From assembly GCF_024723255.1 (NCBI RefSeq), contig NZ_JANIAC010000001.1:139548-203547 (forward strand): a DNA stretch of 64,000 nt, written 5' to 3'. The translations under genes and the position numbers were made by a program. This document shows, piece by piece, positions 40,218-48,941 of this stretch (position 1 is its first letter; each line of letters starts with the position of its first letter). The notes below the pieces were generated by a model. It did not search any database and had not been told where the DNA came from. It worked only from the letters and a program-made list of their open reading frames with translations. The stretch is from Aestuariibaculum sp. M13. GTDB lineage: Bacteria > Bacteroidota > Bacteroidia > Flavobacteriales > Flavobacteriaceae.

Positions 40218-41513
40218 ATGAGAAATTTAAGAATCTATTTTATTGTGTGCCTTCTTTGCTTCACTTCCTGTGAGAAAGAAAATAATGAAGTGAAGTTTGA
40301 CCAAGATTATGCTATAGCTTTTACCGGCAATACTGAATGGCCTCTTGTTGCAAACCATAAAAACGGAGAACATATTGGTATTAAAGTAAATGAACAAACT
40401 AATATAATAGAAGGGGTTACTTATGTATTTCAAGATTTGAAAGTTTATCTAGAACTGACACCTGAAGGTATTCCTATTTCCGGCTACGCAAATGATAACA
40501 TATTACTATTTGAAAATTACAATGGTACCTCCATCGATATAGGGATTATTACTCCTAATGGAGAAACTCGTATTTTTAGAGACTTAGAAATTGAGCAAGA
40601 TCAAATTTCACAAAGTAAATTATCATATAGTAAAAATCAAATCTCACAAAGTTTATTAATAAATAGCAATAATCAAGATTTAAGCAAAGCTCTTAGTGCA
40701 GCAAGTGTTGGGATTGGTATTTTTGCATGTGCCCTTAGTGCAACATCAATTATTCCTAGTTTGGGGCTCACTAGCTCTTTAGCTTTATTAACATGTGGAA
40801 GTGCTTTAACATCTACACTTGCGCTTATTTATGACCTAGATAAGGATTTAGACACTGGAGCGACAGGATTTGGCTTATACTCAAATAGTATAGGATGCGC
40901 AACCGCAGGAATAGGAGGAGCATCTGGTTTAGTTACCGGAGTTTCCTCTTGTATAGGTTTCTTTCTTGATATTGCTACTTTAATTGAAGATTCCTATGAT
41001 AATCAATTAAATAAATATAATTCTGAATTTAACAGTACTCAAGCTTCATTAATAGATGGGATTGGTGCTGCATCATTAAAAAATTACATAAAAATTTTAA
41101 ATACGGAAGAATATATACATTTTAATTTTAAATCAGCATTTAGGGACGAAATTGCTAATTGCAATACATCCTATGACTCAAATGACTATTATGTTTTTCA
41201 ATTTGCCGCCATTGAAGGTCAAAATGATTCTGATAGCCAAATAGATATTATTTTAGTACAGCAAAATGAAATTATTGACGGCACTTATTCTACAGTAAAA
41301 GATACTGATCCCGGAATTATAAACACTTGTAACTGGTATGAGGTTTCTTTTGACATCCCTAGTCTTATTTATAACGATAGAACTGATCACATTTTACTCC
41401 CTGGTGTTATAGATATTTCTAGCAACAAAACACTTATTAAAATCTCGGGAGACCTAAGAAAATATGATGGTACTTTTGTAAGTAAAATTGAAGGACAAGT
41501 TGTTCTGGAATAG
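40218..41513 (+). CDS. Lipoprotein with a long hydrophobic Gly/Ala/Ser-rich central region
   Basis: 431 aa lipoprotein (CLLCFTSCEKE, Cys19). After a beta-rich N-terminal domain and a Gln/Ser-rich stretch (QISQSKLSYSKNQISQSLLI) comes a strongly hydrophobic region, about residues 155-255, with several helices (VGIGIFACALSATSIIPSLG, SLALLTCGSALTSTLALIYD, GLVTGVSSCIGFFLDIATLI). The C-terminal ~150 residues are again hydrophilic. Transcribed divergently from the 481-aa gene across a 135-bp gap. I recognise no family; the layout resembles membrane-inserting proteins, but that is only an analogy. Confidence 0.6.
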   Translation: MRNLRIYFIVCLLCFTSCEKENNEVKFDQDYAIAFTGNTEWPLVANHKNGEHIGIKVNEQTNIIEGVTYVFQDLKVYLELTPEGIPISGYANDNILLFENYNGTSIDIGIITPNGETRIFRDLEIEQDQISQSKLSYSKNQISQSLLINSNNQDLSKALSAASVGIGIFACALSATSIIPSLGLTSSLALLTCGSALTSTLALIYDLDKDLDTGATGFGLYSNSIGCATAGIGGASGLVTGVSSCIGFFLDIATLIEDSYDNQLNKYNSEFNSTQASLIDGIGAASLKNYIKILNTEEYIHFNFKSAFRDEIANCNTSYDSNDYYVFQFAAIEGQNDSDSQIDIILVQQNEIIDGTYSTVKDTDPGIINTCNWYEVSFDIPSLIYNDRTDHILLPGVIDISSNKTLIKISGDLRKYDGTFVSKIEGQVVLE

Positions 41514-41536
41514 ATATCCATTTAATGCTTATGATA

Positions 41537-42334
41537 CTAAAAAATTACCCCAGCATTAATACACAAAGAAATTAATTCGGCTGTATTGTTGGAACCAACC
41601 TTTGCTAAGATATTTTTCCTATGTGTTTTAACTGTTTCTATTGAGATGCTTAAGATATCGGCTATAATTTTTGTACTATGTCCTTTGGCTAGGTAAAAGA
41701 TAATTTCCTTTTCTCGCTTAGTAATTGATGAAATCCACTTATCCTTGCTTACATTATAACTCTTTAATGAAAAAATATCATGGTCTATACTTATATTATA
41801 ATAAGACTGTCCGCCTCTTAAATGAATAAAGGAAACCGAATCTAAAACAGGAGATTTTAGATGGCTTATATCTGTATGAATACTTAGGACATGTTTTGGA
41901 AACATATCCTCAGTAAAACCTATAGCTACAGCCTGTAATACCATCGTTTTTAAGTTACCAGATAAAGATTGCGCCTTATATGTATAAATTGATTTATATA
42001 AAGGAATTTCTTTTAGAGATAAAAATTTAAAGAAAAAGTCTTTGACAGTTTTCTCCTTTTTCAGTACAAAATCCAAATCATTTTCTGAAACCGTTGCTAA
42101 AAGTTTATCTAAACTAACTTCATCACGATTTAATCCTACTATAGATTCAATACTAGATGATACATAATCAAAAGTTAAATCACTAAAATTTAGAATATAA
42201 AAGAAATTCTCTCCTAGACTGAAAAGTCCAGCCATCTGCTCAATAATGTTTGTTTTATCATAAGGATTATATTCCTTTACATACTTTGAATAATTTTCAT
42301 TCCAAAAATTAATTATATCATTTTTACCCCCCAT
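41537..42334 (-). CDS. PAS-like sensor with LuxR-type helix-turn-helix
   Basis: 265 aa, cytoplasmic. The N-terminal 170 residues resemble a PAS fold (NFFYILNFSDLTFDYVSSSI, GLNRDEVSLDKLL). The C-terminal LuxR/GerE motif is clear: ISSITKREKEIIFYLAKGHS, then TKIIADILSISIETVKTHRK and NILAKVGSNNTAEL. Single-protein regulators of this form are common in Flavobacteriaceae. It converges with the lipoprotein gene and lies next to an outer-membrane protein gene; its targets are unknown. Confidence 0.88.
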   Translation of the reverse strand: MGGKNDIINFWNENYSKYVKEYNPYDKTNIIEQMAGLFSLGENFFYILNFSDLTFDYVSSSIESIVGLNRDEVSLDKLLATVSENDLDFVLKKEKTVKDFFFKFLSLKEIPLYKSIYTYKAQSLSGNLKTMVLQAVAIGFTEDMFPKHVLSIHTDISHLKSPVLDSVSFIHLRGGQSYYNISIDHDIFSLKSYNVSKDKWISSITKREKEIIFYLAKGHSTKIIADILSISIETVKTHRKNILAKVGSNNTAELISLCINAGVIF

Positions 42335-42408
42335 TTAGTATACTTTAATTAAAATTTTAAGTTGAAAAACCAAAATAGATGTTACTCTGATCTATTATTT
42401 AAATTAAG

Positions 42409-43878
42409 TTAGGCTTCTATTTTGCTCTTCTTTTTAGAATATATATTAAAAGGAATCCCTACTCTTATTCTACCTGTAAAGTCATCTGAAACTCTTGTAT
42501 TATAAATGGCATTTGACCATCCTAAATCAATTCCAAAAGTTAATTTAGTTTCTCCATCTTTTTCCTTTCGGAATACAGGGCCAAAAAGCGTAGTAAAATT
42601 ATTTTTGTAAAACGTACCATTTGGCTTATCAATCAGATAATTATGACCAATAGTTACATTAAATCCGAAATTCTTTTTTTCAGTAAAGAATATGGCGCCG
42701 TAAGCATTAAAAGCTCCTGTTTTAAAATTTTCTTTAACGTTAACAAAATCACCAATCACCTGATTGTCTTCATCCTGAAAAACAAACTCTTGGCTTTCAT
42801 TCCGGATTATCTTTGGAGTTCCATTAATTAATACATTTTCTAAAAAAGAACTCGAAGTTGTTGATAACCCTATTTGATAAAACCATATCGTTTTATCTGC
42901 ATTATGTGAATGATTAAAATTTAATGCTAATACCGACTTTAATTTATTTATATCTTTTGTTAAATCATATACATTACCAAATTCTTCTAATATACTTTCA
43001 TCAACATTGCTTTCTGAAAATTTGTAGGTACTGTTACCCAAATTCAAATTGATGTCAAACCACATTAAACTATAACCATAGGTTAAGTCATTGGCTTTAT
43101 CAAATGTGTATAGAATATCATTCTTTAAGTAATCTTCCATTTCCTTCTGCGATTTATGAGCATCTATATAGTCCTGAATCTTTTTCTCTTCTCTAATTAG
43201 GCTAGAATAGGCCTCTTCATATTTTTTCCCTTCAATGAGTTTTTTTATATCTGGAAATTGAACTAATAAACCTGAGTATTTACTTTGTATTAAACCACCA
43301 TCTTTAATATCCAAAATATCCTTTTTAAGAGCATCAATAGTATCAATTGTTTGTTGAGTATATTTTTCTGTTTTGTATAGAGGTTCGCTAGCATTTATTT
43401 TACGTCTATCGTTAATTTCCTTAAACTTTTTCACCTCTTTTTTGCCTCCTTTAAAAAACACACTCGCGTTTCCTATTTTAAGTATTAATCCCAAATTAAA
43501 ACTCACATTATTACTCCATGAACCTTCAGAATAAAATTCAAACACATTCTTACTACCTGATGCATTCGCTCCTATTCTAGTATAAAGAGGCGATAACTCT
43601 TTACCCAATCGTAAATTAGAACTTACTGAAACATTCGTTTTTTCTTCATTTTGTGAATATCCAAAAGCTGAAGAATTACTAACTAAATCGGAACCTGAAA
43701 ATATCACATAATTAAAAGCCGTAGCAATATTTTCATTCAACAAAGTATCCTGAATAACATGATTTTTGATATTATATTCTTCTAAAAAGCTATTTAAAGT
43801 TGTGTTATAATCGGGTTTTTGTGCAATACAATTAATTGAAACAATAAGACTTAAGACTATAAATAAAAGAGCTTTCAT
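42409..43878 (-). CDS. Outer-membrane beta-barrel-like protein of unknown function
   Basis: 489 aa with signal peptide (LIVSINCIAQ). Alternating aromatic/hydrophobic strands occur at both ends (YSEGSWSNNVSFNLGLILKI; GAFNAYGAIFFTEKKNFGFN; LTFGIDLGWSNAIY), consistent with a barrel, with a helical insert of about residues 160-260 rich in Lys/Glu (KKDILDIKDGG, EKKIQDYIDAHKSQKEMEDY). No family recognised. The upstream 398-bp gap probably contains its promoter. Confidence 0.6.
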   Translation of the reverse strand: MKALLFIVLSLIVSINCIAQKPDYNTTLNSFLEEYNIKNHVIQDTLLNENIATAFNYVIFSGSDLVSNSSAFGYSQNEEKTNVSVSSNLRLGKELSPLYTRIGANASGSKNVFEFYSEGSWSNNVSFNLGLILKIGNASVFFKGGKKEVKKFKEINDRRKINASEPLYKTEKYTQQTIDTIDALKKDILDIKDGGLIQSKYSGLLVQFPDIKKLIEGKKYEEAYSSLIREEKKIQDYIDAHKSQKEMEDYLKNDILYTFDKANDLTYGYSLMWFDINLNLGNSTYKFSESNVDESILEEFGNVYDLTKDINKLKSVLALNFNHSHNADKTIWFYQIGLSTTSSSFLENVLINGTPKIIRNESQEFVFQDEDNQVIGDFVNVKENFKTGAFNAYGAIFFTEKKNFGFNVTIGHNYLIDKPNGTFYKNNFTTLFGPVFRKEKDGETKLTFGIDLGWSNAIYNTRVSDDFTGRIRVGIPFNIYSKKKSKIEA

Positions 43879-44154
43879 ATTGGCTGGCTTTAGGTTAACA
43901 TACTATTCTTAACGGGAATACAACATTATTTGTGATATCGGATACAAAAAGTAGTCTTTTATGCATAAACACATAAAGAATTTTCGACAAAACACAAGAA
44001 ACTTAGATTAAAATACTCATAACTAATACATTACAAACAACATAGAATCTATTAATCAATTATGTTTCAATAAAAATAATATGTAGAGGCTGGTATATAT
44101 ATATGCATCCCTTAAGGAATGAGAATTCCTTAAGTATTTCCAAATTCATGCTGA

Positions 44155-44184
44155 AGATTTTACTTAAAAAGTAAACGCCCATAA
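44155..44184 (+). pseudogene. Relic 3' end of a holin-like gene
   Basis: The plus-strand frame reads RFYLKSKRP then stop, close to HRYIKNKRP at the end of the gene at 37895-38083. An in-frame stop precedes it, so only the tail remains. The adjoining hairpin is also conserved. Confidence 0.55.
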
Positions 44185-44205
44185 ATCGGGCGTTTAACTT
44201 TTATA
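44173..44205 (+). terminator. Terminator-like hairpin, second copy
   Basis: AAACGCCC (44173-44180) pairs with GGGCGTTT (44188-44195), followed by AACTTTTA. The sequence and position relative to the relic stop codon match the terminator at 38073-38100. Confidence 0.7.
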
Positions 44206-44276
44206 CTTTAGATTACTTAACTTATTTAAAAACATAAAATTGAGATAGTTACAACAATTAACATTAAGAGACTAGA

Positions 44277-44834
44277 CTAGTCCTTTTCATAGGATACGCT
44301 GTTAGCAATAGTTTCGTATGATTCGTTATACTTTTCAATAATATAAAAGATGTTTTTCGCACTTCCTTTGAGTTTGTCAAATTCTATTAATATTTGTGGG
44401 TTATCCTTTATTAAATCTCTAATTTGAGAATGTGCTTTTTTTCTAGATCCAAAACCACCAAAATCTGCTATTGTTATTTGTCCGTTGTCTTTAGATGTAT
44501 AAAAAAACGCATTATCCACTAATTGATATACTTTTATTCTACCATTAATAATTTCTTTAATGAAGAACTTATCAAATACTGTTCTGATTGTACAATCTCC
44601 ATCAAGCCCATCAATAGAACGTATAGTATTTACTTCTGAAGGGTTAATTAATAATTTGTTATCGTTTTCATCAATAAGTTTAAAAGTTACTATAGAGGGA
44701 TTTAAGTAGTTTGTTCCCCTAATAACTTTGCCATAAATTGTATCATTACTGTTTGTGACTATGTATTCATTGTTTTGAGAATTTGCATTTATAAATAATG
44801 ATAAAGTAATATACAGGGGAATATAAAATTTCAT
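44277..44834 (-). CDS. Secreted protein of unknown function
   Basis: 185 aa with a signal peptide (LSLFINANSQ). The body begins IVTNSNDTIYGKVIRGTNYL, a pattern common in small flavobacterial secreted proteins that carry a ...DTIYGKV... strand. No catalytic motif is visible. It lies downstream of the alpha/beta hydrolase but is separated from it by a 155-bp region containing palindromes, so it probably has its own promoter. Confidence 0.6.
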   Translation of the reverse strand: MKFYIPLYITLSLFINANSQNNEYIVTNSNDTIYGKVIRGTNYLNPSIVTFKLIDENDNKLLINPSEVNTIRSIDGLDGDCTIRTVFDKFFIKEIINGRIKVYQLVDNAFFYTSKDNGQITIADFGGFGSRKKAHSQIRDLIKDNPQILIEFDKLKGSAKNIFYIIEKYNESYETIANSVSYEKD

Positions 44835-44881
44835 TAAAGCTTTTAGGATTTAAATATTATTGCCGAGTGTTGGTATAAGAA

Positions 44882-44942
44882 TAGTGCGGTTTTGTGTCCG
44901 AGGATTTTCCGCAGGAAAATCAAAGATACCAAATGGGCACTA
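44882..44942. repeat. Nested palindrome, attC-like or REP-like
   Basis: Outer arms TAGTGC (44882-44887) and GCACTA (44937-44942) enclose inner arms GATTTTCC (44903-44910) and GGAAAATC (44914-44921). It lies between two minus-strand genes. From memory, similar sequence is frequent between genes in Flavobacteriaceae. Confidence 0.5.
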
Positions 44943-44989
44943 ACTTTTGATTAAGGACTAAACTAAGTATTATTTTAATACGGCTATAG

Positions 44990-45841
44990 TTATTTTCTTT
45001 GTGTATAATCAAATTGTTCTGTTAAAAATCTATTTGCAATCTCATTAAATATTATAGGGTTATTCCTCGGAGCTCCATGATTTATCCCAGGCATAATACA
45101 AAGTTGTCCTTTAGGCAGATTATTAAAAATTTCAACTGCGTGTTCGTTTTTAATAATGTCTCTATCTCCAACCATTATCAAAACGGAAGCGGTTATTTTC
45201 TTTAAATCCGAGTGGCTTATATTCGGTTGATTGAGTAAAAGTCCATCGAGTTGTATTTCGAGATTCCAATCTTGGGAAGTATCTCCTTTAGCTAACATTT
45301 CTTTTGCCTGAGCCTGGTCTCTTCTAACTTTTTCTGGAGCCCAACTGTTTACTGCTGTGGTATCTGGCTTTAAGTTAGCTCCCATTGCAACTATTTTTTT
45401 AATTCTAGTTTTTCTACTAATACCCATTTTAAGTCCAATTATACCTCCATCACTCCATCCAAGAATATTAATGGAATCCAATTTTAGATGCCTAACTAAA
45501 CCTTCCCAATCTTTTGTAATTTGTGAATAAGTCAACGAGTCCGTTTTTAATTCAGATTTCCCTTGTCCTCTGCTATCGGCAACAATAACTCTATATTTGC
45601 TTTTAAAATAGTCTATTTGATATTCCATAGACTTAATGTCAGCACCACAACCATGAATTAATAATAAAGGTTCTCCTTTACCATACTCTTCATAATATAT
45701 TTTTGCTCCATTTATTTTAACAAACTTTCCAGCCGATTCATTACTTCCGTAAGGTATGTCAAAATTATTTTGAGCGTTTATAAAGCAAAATTTTAGTGTA
45801 AGAAGTAAGAGAATAATTTGGAACTTTGTTTGATATCTCAT
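44990..45841 (-). CDS. Secreted alpha/beta hydrolase
   Basis: 283 aa with a signal peptide (LKFCFINAQ). Alpha/beta-hydrolase motifs: oxyanion strand PLLLIHGCGAD, nucleophile Ser130 in ILGWSDGGIIGL, acid Asp in VLIMVGDRDII and the catalytic His in MPGINHGAPRN. Substrate unknown; the closest general type is a periplasmic haloalkane-dehalogenase/epoxide-hydrolase-like or esterase family member. It is flanked on both sides by palindromic intergenic repeats, like a gene cassette. Confidence 0.85.
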   Translation of the reverse strand: MRYQTKFQIILLLLTLKFCFINAQNNFDIPYGSNESAGKFVKINGAKIYYEEYGKGEPLLLIHGCGADIKSMEYQIDYFKSKYRVIVADSRGQGKSELKTDSLTYSQITKDWEGLVRHLKLDSINILGWSDGGIIGLKMGISRKTRIKKIVAMGANLKPDTTAVNSWAPEKVRRDQAQAKEMLAKGDTSQDWNLEIQLDGLLLNQPNISHSDLKKITASVLIMVGDRDIIKNEHAVEIFNNLPKGQLCIMPGINHGAPRNNPIIFNEIANRFLTEQFDYTQRK

Positions 45842-45857
45842 TTAGTAAGTTTTAATT

Positions 45858-45945
45858 GTAGCCAACGACGGTTGTCGTGCTAAGAAAAATAGGGCACAAT
45901 TGTATTCTAGAAAAGCCCTACTTTTCTTAGCAAGTGTTATGTAGA
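45858..45945. repeat. Long imperfect palindrome resembling an integron attC site
   Basis: Arms GCTAAGAAAAATAGGGC (45879-45895) and GCCCTACTTTTCTTAGC (45915-45931) match at 16 of 17 positions around a 19-base loop. Outside them lie GCCAAC (45861-45866) and GTTATG (about 45936-45941), reminiscent of but not identical to attC core sites. It fills the 108-bp gap between the nuclease-NTPase stop and the hydrolase start. Confidence 0.55.
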
Positions 45946-45949
45946 TTAA

Positions 45950-48415
45950 TTAGTTCATACGTTCGATTATTTTATCGAGACGTTCTAAGTCTTTTTCAAC
46001 TGATTCCTGAATTATCTTACCAATATCAAGCATTATAATATTGTCTGAGAAATTACTTTCAAATTTTTTGTCTTTTGCCGCTTCACTTATTAGGTAGTTT
46101 ACAAATTCTTCAACTGTATCTTTTCGAGCCTTTAAATTTCTATTCCCGTGTTCATCTGAATCAGGAAAGACATGTGCTATTTTATTGTAGTAATCATCGT
46201 TATAGATTGGAGTGTCCTGAACAACAAGGTCTAAATAATAAAACCTTCCTAGTAATCGATTTAGATAATACACACCAACAGAAGTAATTGATATCATAGA
46301 AGTAGAATCAATTTCAACCTGTTCTTCAATATCTTCTGTATAATCGGATGTAGAAATTAACTTGCGATCAAATAATTCTTGTAATTCTTCTTCAACAATA
46401 TCAATTGTGTAACCAGCTTTCAAGAATAAATCTGTAAGTTCCTTCACAGAAAAATATTCCTTTCTTTTTGATGAAGCGGATAGCCTTGAATTAAGATAGT
46501 TGAGTATGCGAATCTTTGTAAAATGATTTTTATTTGACTTACTCGGGTAGAATAAATTAACAACATTACTCTTGTTTGTCTCATAATAGTAGTTCGATTC
46601 AAGAGCAATGGATTTAAAAAACTCCCAAATAGGAATTCCTTCTCCATTGCCATAAGAAAAGGACATATATTCCGTGATTTTTGAGTGACCCGATAACAAA
46701 AAATTCTTAAATAATTCGAGACCTTCTCTAGTATTTGGATATGAAGTCTCTTCTAAAAAATCCATCACTTCATTGGTCTTTGAATTGAAAAGTGTGTCGT
46801 ATAGATTTTTAAAAAGATGTTTCAAGTTTCCTTCTCGGAATTTTACAACTTTATTCGATGCTTGGAGATCCATTTCTTGAAATTCGAAATTGTCCATAAC
46901 ATATTTAATTCGTTTCTCAAGTACCTTTTTATAGGGTGGAGCTGTAATGTGGTATACCACCGATTGATATGCATTGAATGGAGGTTTATTTCTCCATTTG
47001 TAAAAATATCCTTCACGTAGTGATATTATCACCAGTGAATTTAAGTTCCTATTAATCCCATTACCCAATAAAAAGACTTCTTTTTGATCACTGTCATCTA
47101 ATTGGTCGGCATTATCGAAAAGAACACATATTCGCTTATTGCACCTATGAAGAAGGTAATCTGTAATACTCTTTAAATGAATAATAGGGTCTTTTTGTTT
47201 CTCTTCAATCAATTGCGCAATGGCATTATTTAATTTACTTTCATCGCCATCGAAGATTGTCCAGGCACCTTCTTTTTTCTTTTTAATCGAATCACTATAA
47301 ATAGTTTTAAGAATGTTAAACTTTGTCAAATTTAACTCTGGGTAGTTATTTTCCAGTTGTTCAATTATTGCATTATAAATAAACCTTGTATCCTTTATTG
47401 TTTGACTTGTATAAAGTCTGAAATCTAAATAAACTAAAGGTCGGTTTTTCTTATTCTTCTTATTTAGTAGAATATCTGAAAAGTACTTTATGAAGGTTGT
47501 TTTTCCTGCTCCAGCGGTGCCAATAAGAATGATTGGGTCAGGCAGATTCGACCCTGAATCGAAGATGTTCGATTTTAATTGAGACTGTGTCTCTCTTGTA
47601 TTTTGTACTGGAACAATTCTAGTATCAAATGTTGGAGGGTCATCTGAGAAAATAGAACCAAGTTCGCTATTATATTTTTTTACATCCTCATTTTGAACAT
47701 AACAGTACTTTAATATTTTTTGCCCTTCTAGGGATTCTGTGTTATAGATTTCTTCAAACACCTTATTTATTATAGGAATTAGGTGTTGACTTATTTGATT
47801 ACGTACTAGCTCTTGGTTTCGTCTGCGAAGAGTATGATCCTTTACAATTGTTTTTCCTGTGTTCGACGTTTGAACAATTTTGATTTTCCCATATTTACTG
47901 ACAGATTCACGAGAGATTAAGTCATAAAAAAGATCAAAATTCGTTTTTAAATCATTGAAATCTTTAAAGAAAACAGCCTTCTCTTCGAGCCAATCAAGTC
48001 CTTGAGTATTAACAAATCTACTGATGATAAATTGAGAACCATTAGTGATTACTCCGAATGAAAGTCCTTTTTGAAAGAGGTAATTTCTAACCTGATCAAT
48101 TACATCCTTATTTCCTTGGTAGATAGACTTCAACTTAACTTCATTACCTGACTTGGGTAATTTGAATTCTACTAAGTTTTTCTTTGCCTCTACTACATAT
48201 CTGAAATTTGCTGTACCTACTTCATAATCAAAGTAGCCTACTCGAACCCAGCCTTCTCTTTCAATGTCAAATTCAGTCCAACCTAAAACGGAAATTAAAA
48301 TCTTGTCAAGAATTTTACTTCTAGTATCAGATTCTGTTAGATCGGAAGTCTTATAGCTCTGGTATTCGGTTTCAAATTCAAGTAGATTTTGATATCCTTT
48401 GTCGTATTCTGTCAT
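45950..48415 (-). CDS. PD-(D/E)xK nuclease fused to a P-loop NTPase, candidate defence protein
   Basis: 821 aa, cytoplasmic. The N-terminal domain resembles HsdR-type restriction nuclease N-termini: TRSKILDKILISVLGW, then Asp63 in YFDYEV and Glu76-x-Lys78 in YVVEAKK, which form a PD-(D/E)xK site, then VITNGSQFIISRF. A P-loop NTPase follows with Walker A GTAGAGKTT (residues 299-307) and Walker B ICVLFDNAD (Asp434), in a STAND/KAP-like context. The C-terminal ~350 residues are helical with no named domain (winged-helix-like FSVKELTDLFLKAG). Nuclease-NTPase fusions of this form occur in antiphage defence; this exact architecture I do not recognise. The promoter region carries the GTAAGAATA element and an 8-bp palindrome. 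Confidence 0.8.
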   Translation of the reverse strand: MTEYDKGYQNLLEFETEYQSYKTSDLTESDTRSKILDKILISVLGWTEFDIEREGWVRVGYFDYEVGTANFRYVVEAKKNLVEFKLPKSGNEVKLKSIYQGNKDVIDQVRNYLFQKGLSFGVITNGSQFIISRFVNTQGLDWLEEKAVFFKDFNDLKTNFDLFYDLISRESVSKYGKIKIVQTSNTGKTIVKDHTLRRRNQELVRNQISQHLIPIINKVFEEIYNTESLEGQKILKYCYVQNEDVKKYNSELGSIFSDDPPTFDTRIVPVQNTRETQSQLKSNIFDSGSNLPDPIILIGTAGAGKTTFIKYFSDILLNKKNKKNRPLVYLDFRLYTSQTIKDTRFIYNAIIEQLENNYPELNLTKFNILKTIYSDSIKKKKEGAWTIFDGDESKLNNAIAQLIEEKQKDPIIHLKSITDYLLHRCNKRICVLFDNADQLDDSDQKEVFLLGNGINRNLNSLVIISLREGYFYKWRNKPPFNAYQSVVYHITAPPYKKVLEKRIKYVMDNFEFQEMDLQASNKVVKFREGNLKHLFKNLYDTLFNSKTNEVMDFLEETSYPNTREGLELFKNFLLSGHSKITEYMSFSYGNGEGIPIWEFFKSIALESNYYYETNKSNVVNLFYPSKSNKNHFTKIRILNYLNSRLSASSKRKEYFSVKELTDLFLKAGYTIDIVEEELQELFDRKLISTSDYTEDIEEQVEIDSTSMISITSVGVYYLNRLLGRFYYLDLVVQDTPIYNDDYYNKIAHVFPDSDEHGNRNLKARKDTVEEFVNYLISEAAKDKKFESNFSDNIIMLDIGKIIQESVEKDLERLDKIIERMN

Positions 48416-48429
48416 ATAGTGGGTTTAAT

Positions 48430-48506
48430 TCTGCATAACAATTGAATAAACACTATTGTGTTTATCTACATTATATTTATGTAGTAAATATAAGTTATAT
48501 TCTTAC
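48430..48506 (-). promoter_or_regulatory. Recurrent upstream element with operator-like palindrome, copy A
   Basis: On the minus strand: GTAAGAATA (48506-48498), TATATTTA shortly after, then ATAAACAC and GTGTTTAT (48465-48446) around 4 bases. It shares the blocks GTAGATAAAYACAAT and GTGTTTATTCAATT with the copy at 63658. Positioned about 83 bases before the start of the nuclease-NTPase gene. Confidence 0.6.
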
Positions 48507-48575
48507 AAAATAACCATATTTGTAATACAAATTATCATAATATGATATGAAAAATGATTCGAAATTTCAGGAGAA

Positions 48576-48941
48576 TTAATAATAGCCCTTTCCTTCCACA
48601 CAATGTCTTATTCCACCACGAGGATTATCCATATCGCCATGATATCTAGGAATGACGTGGCAATGAAAATGCATCACAGTTTGGCCAGCTACTTCCCCAC
48701 AGTTCATACCTATGTTATAACCATCTGGCTTATGCTCCTTTTCTATGATGTTTTTTGCGACATCTATTAGGGTTGTTAGCTCTGCCTTTTCCTCATTATT
48801 TAAAGCGAAGTAATCTAATTTTTCAGTGTTGGAAATGATTAGAATATGGCCCGGAGATACCGGGTAGATATCGTAAATCAGGAAAAAGTTTTTTCCTTTA
48901 TGAATTATTCTGTCTTCGGGAATGGTTAAAAATACACTCAT
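48576..48941 (-). CDS. HIT-family protein
   Basis: 121 aa from the ATG at 48941, whose A is the last base of the HNH gene's TAA (TAATG overlap); a longer frame from 48977 is less likely. The histidine triad is HFHCHVIPRY (His91, His93, His95) after IYPVSPGHILIIS and GYNIGMNCGEVAGQ, typical for nucleotide hydrolases/transferases of the Hint/Fhit superfamily. Translational coupling to the HNH nuclease implies the two proteins work together or are needed in equal amounts. Confidence 0.9.
   Translation of the reverse strand: MSVFLTIPEDRIIHKGKNFFLIYDIYPVSPGHILIISNTEKLDYFALNNEEKAELTTLIDVAKNIIEKEHKPDGYNIGMNCGEVAGQTVMHFHCHVIPRYHGDMDNPRGGIRHCVEGKGYY

Larger units (their letters stand above)
43879..44276. 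other. 398-bp intergenic region with a hairpin and a decayed cassette end
   Basis: No gene is apparent. It contains a perfect 10-bp inverted repeat CTTAAGGAAT/ATTCCTTAAG (44111-44134, loop GAGA). It also contains a remnant of the holin-like gene's C-terminus with its terminator at 44155-44200. Confidence 0.55.
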
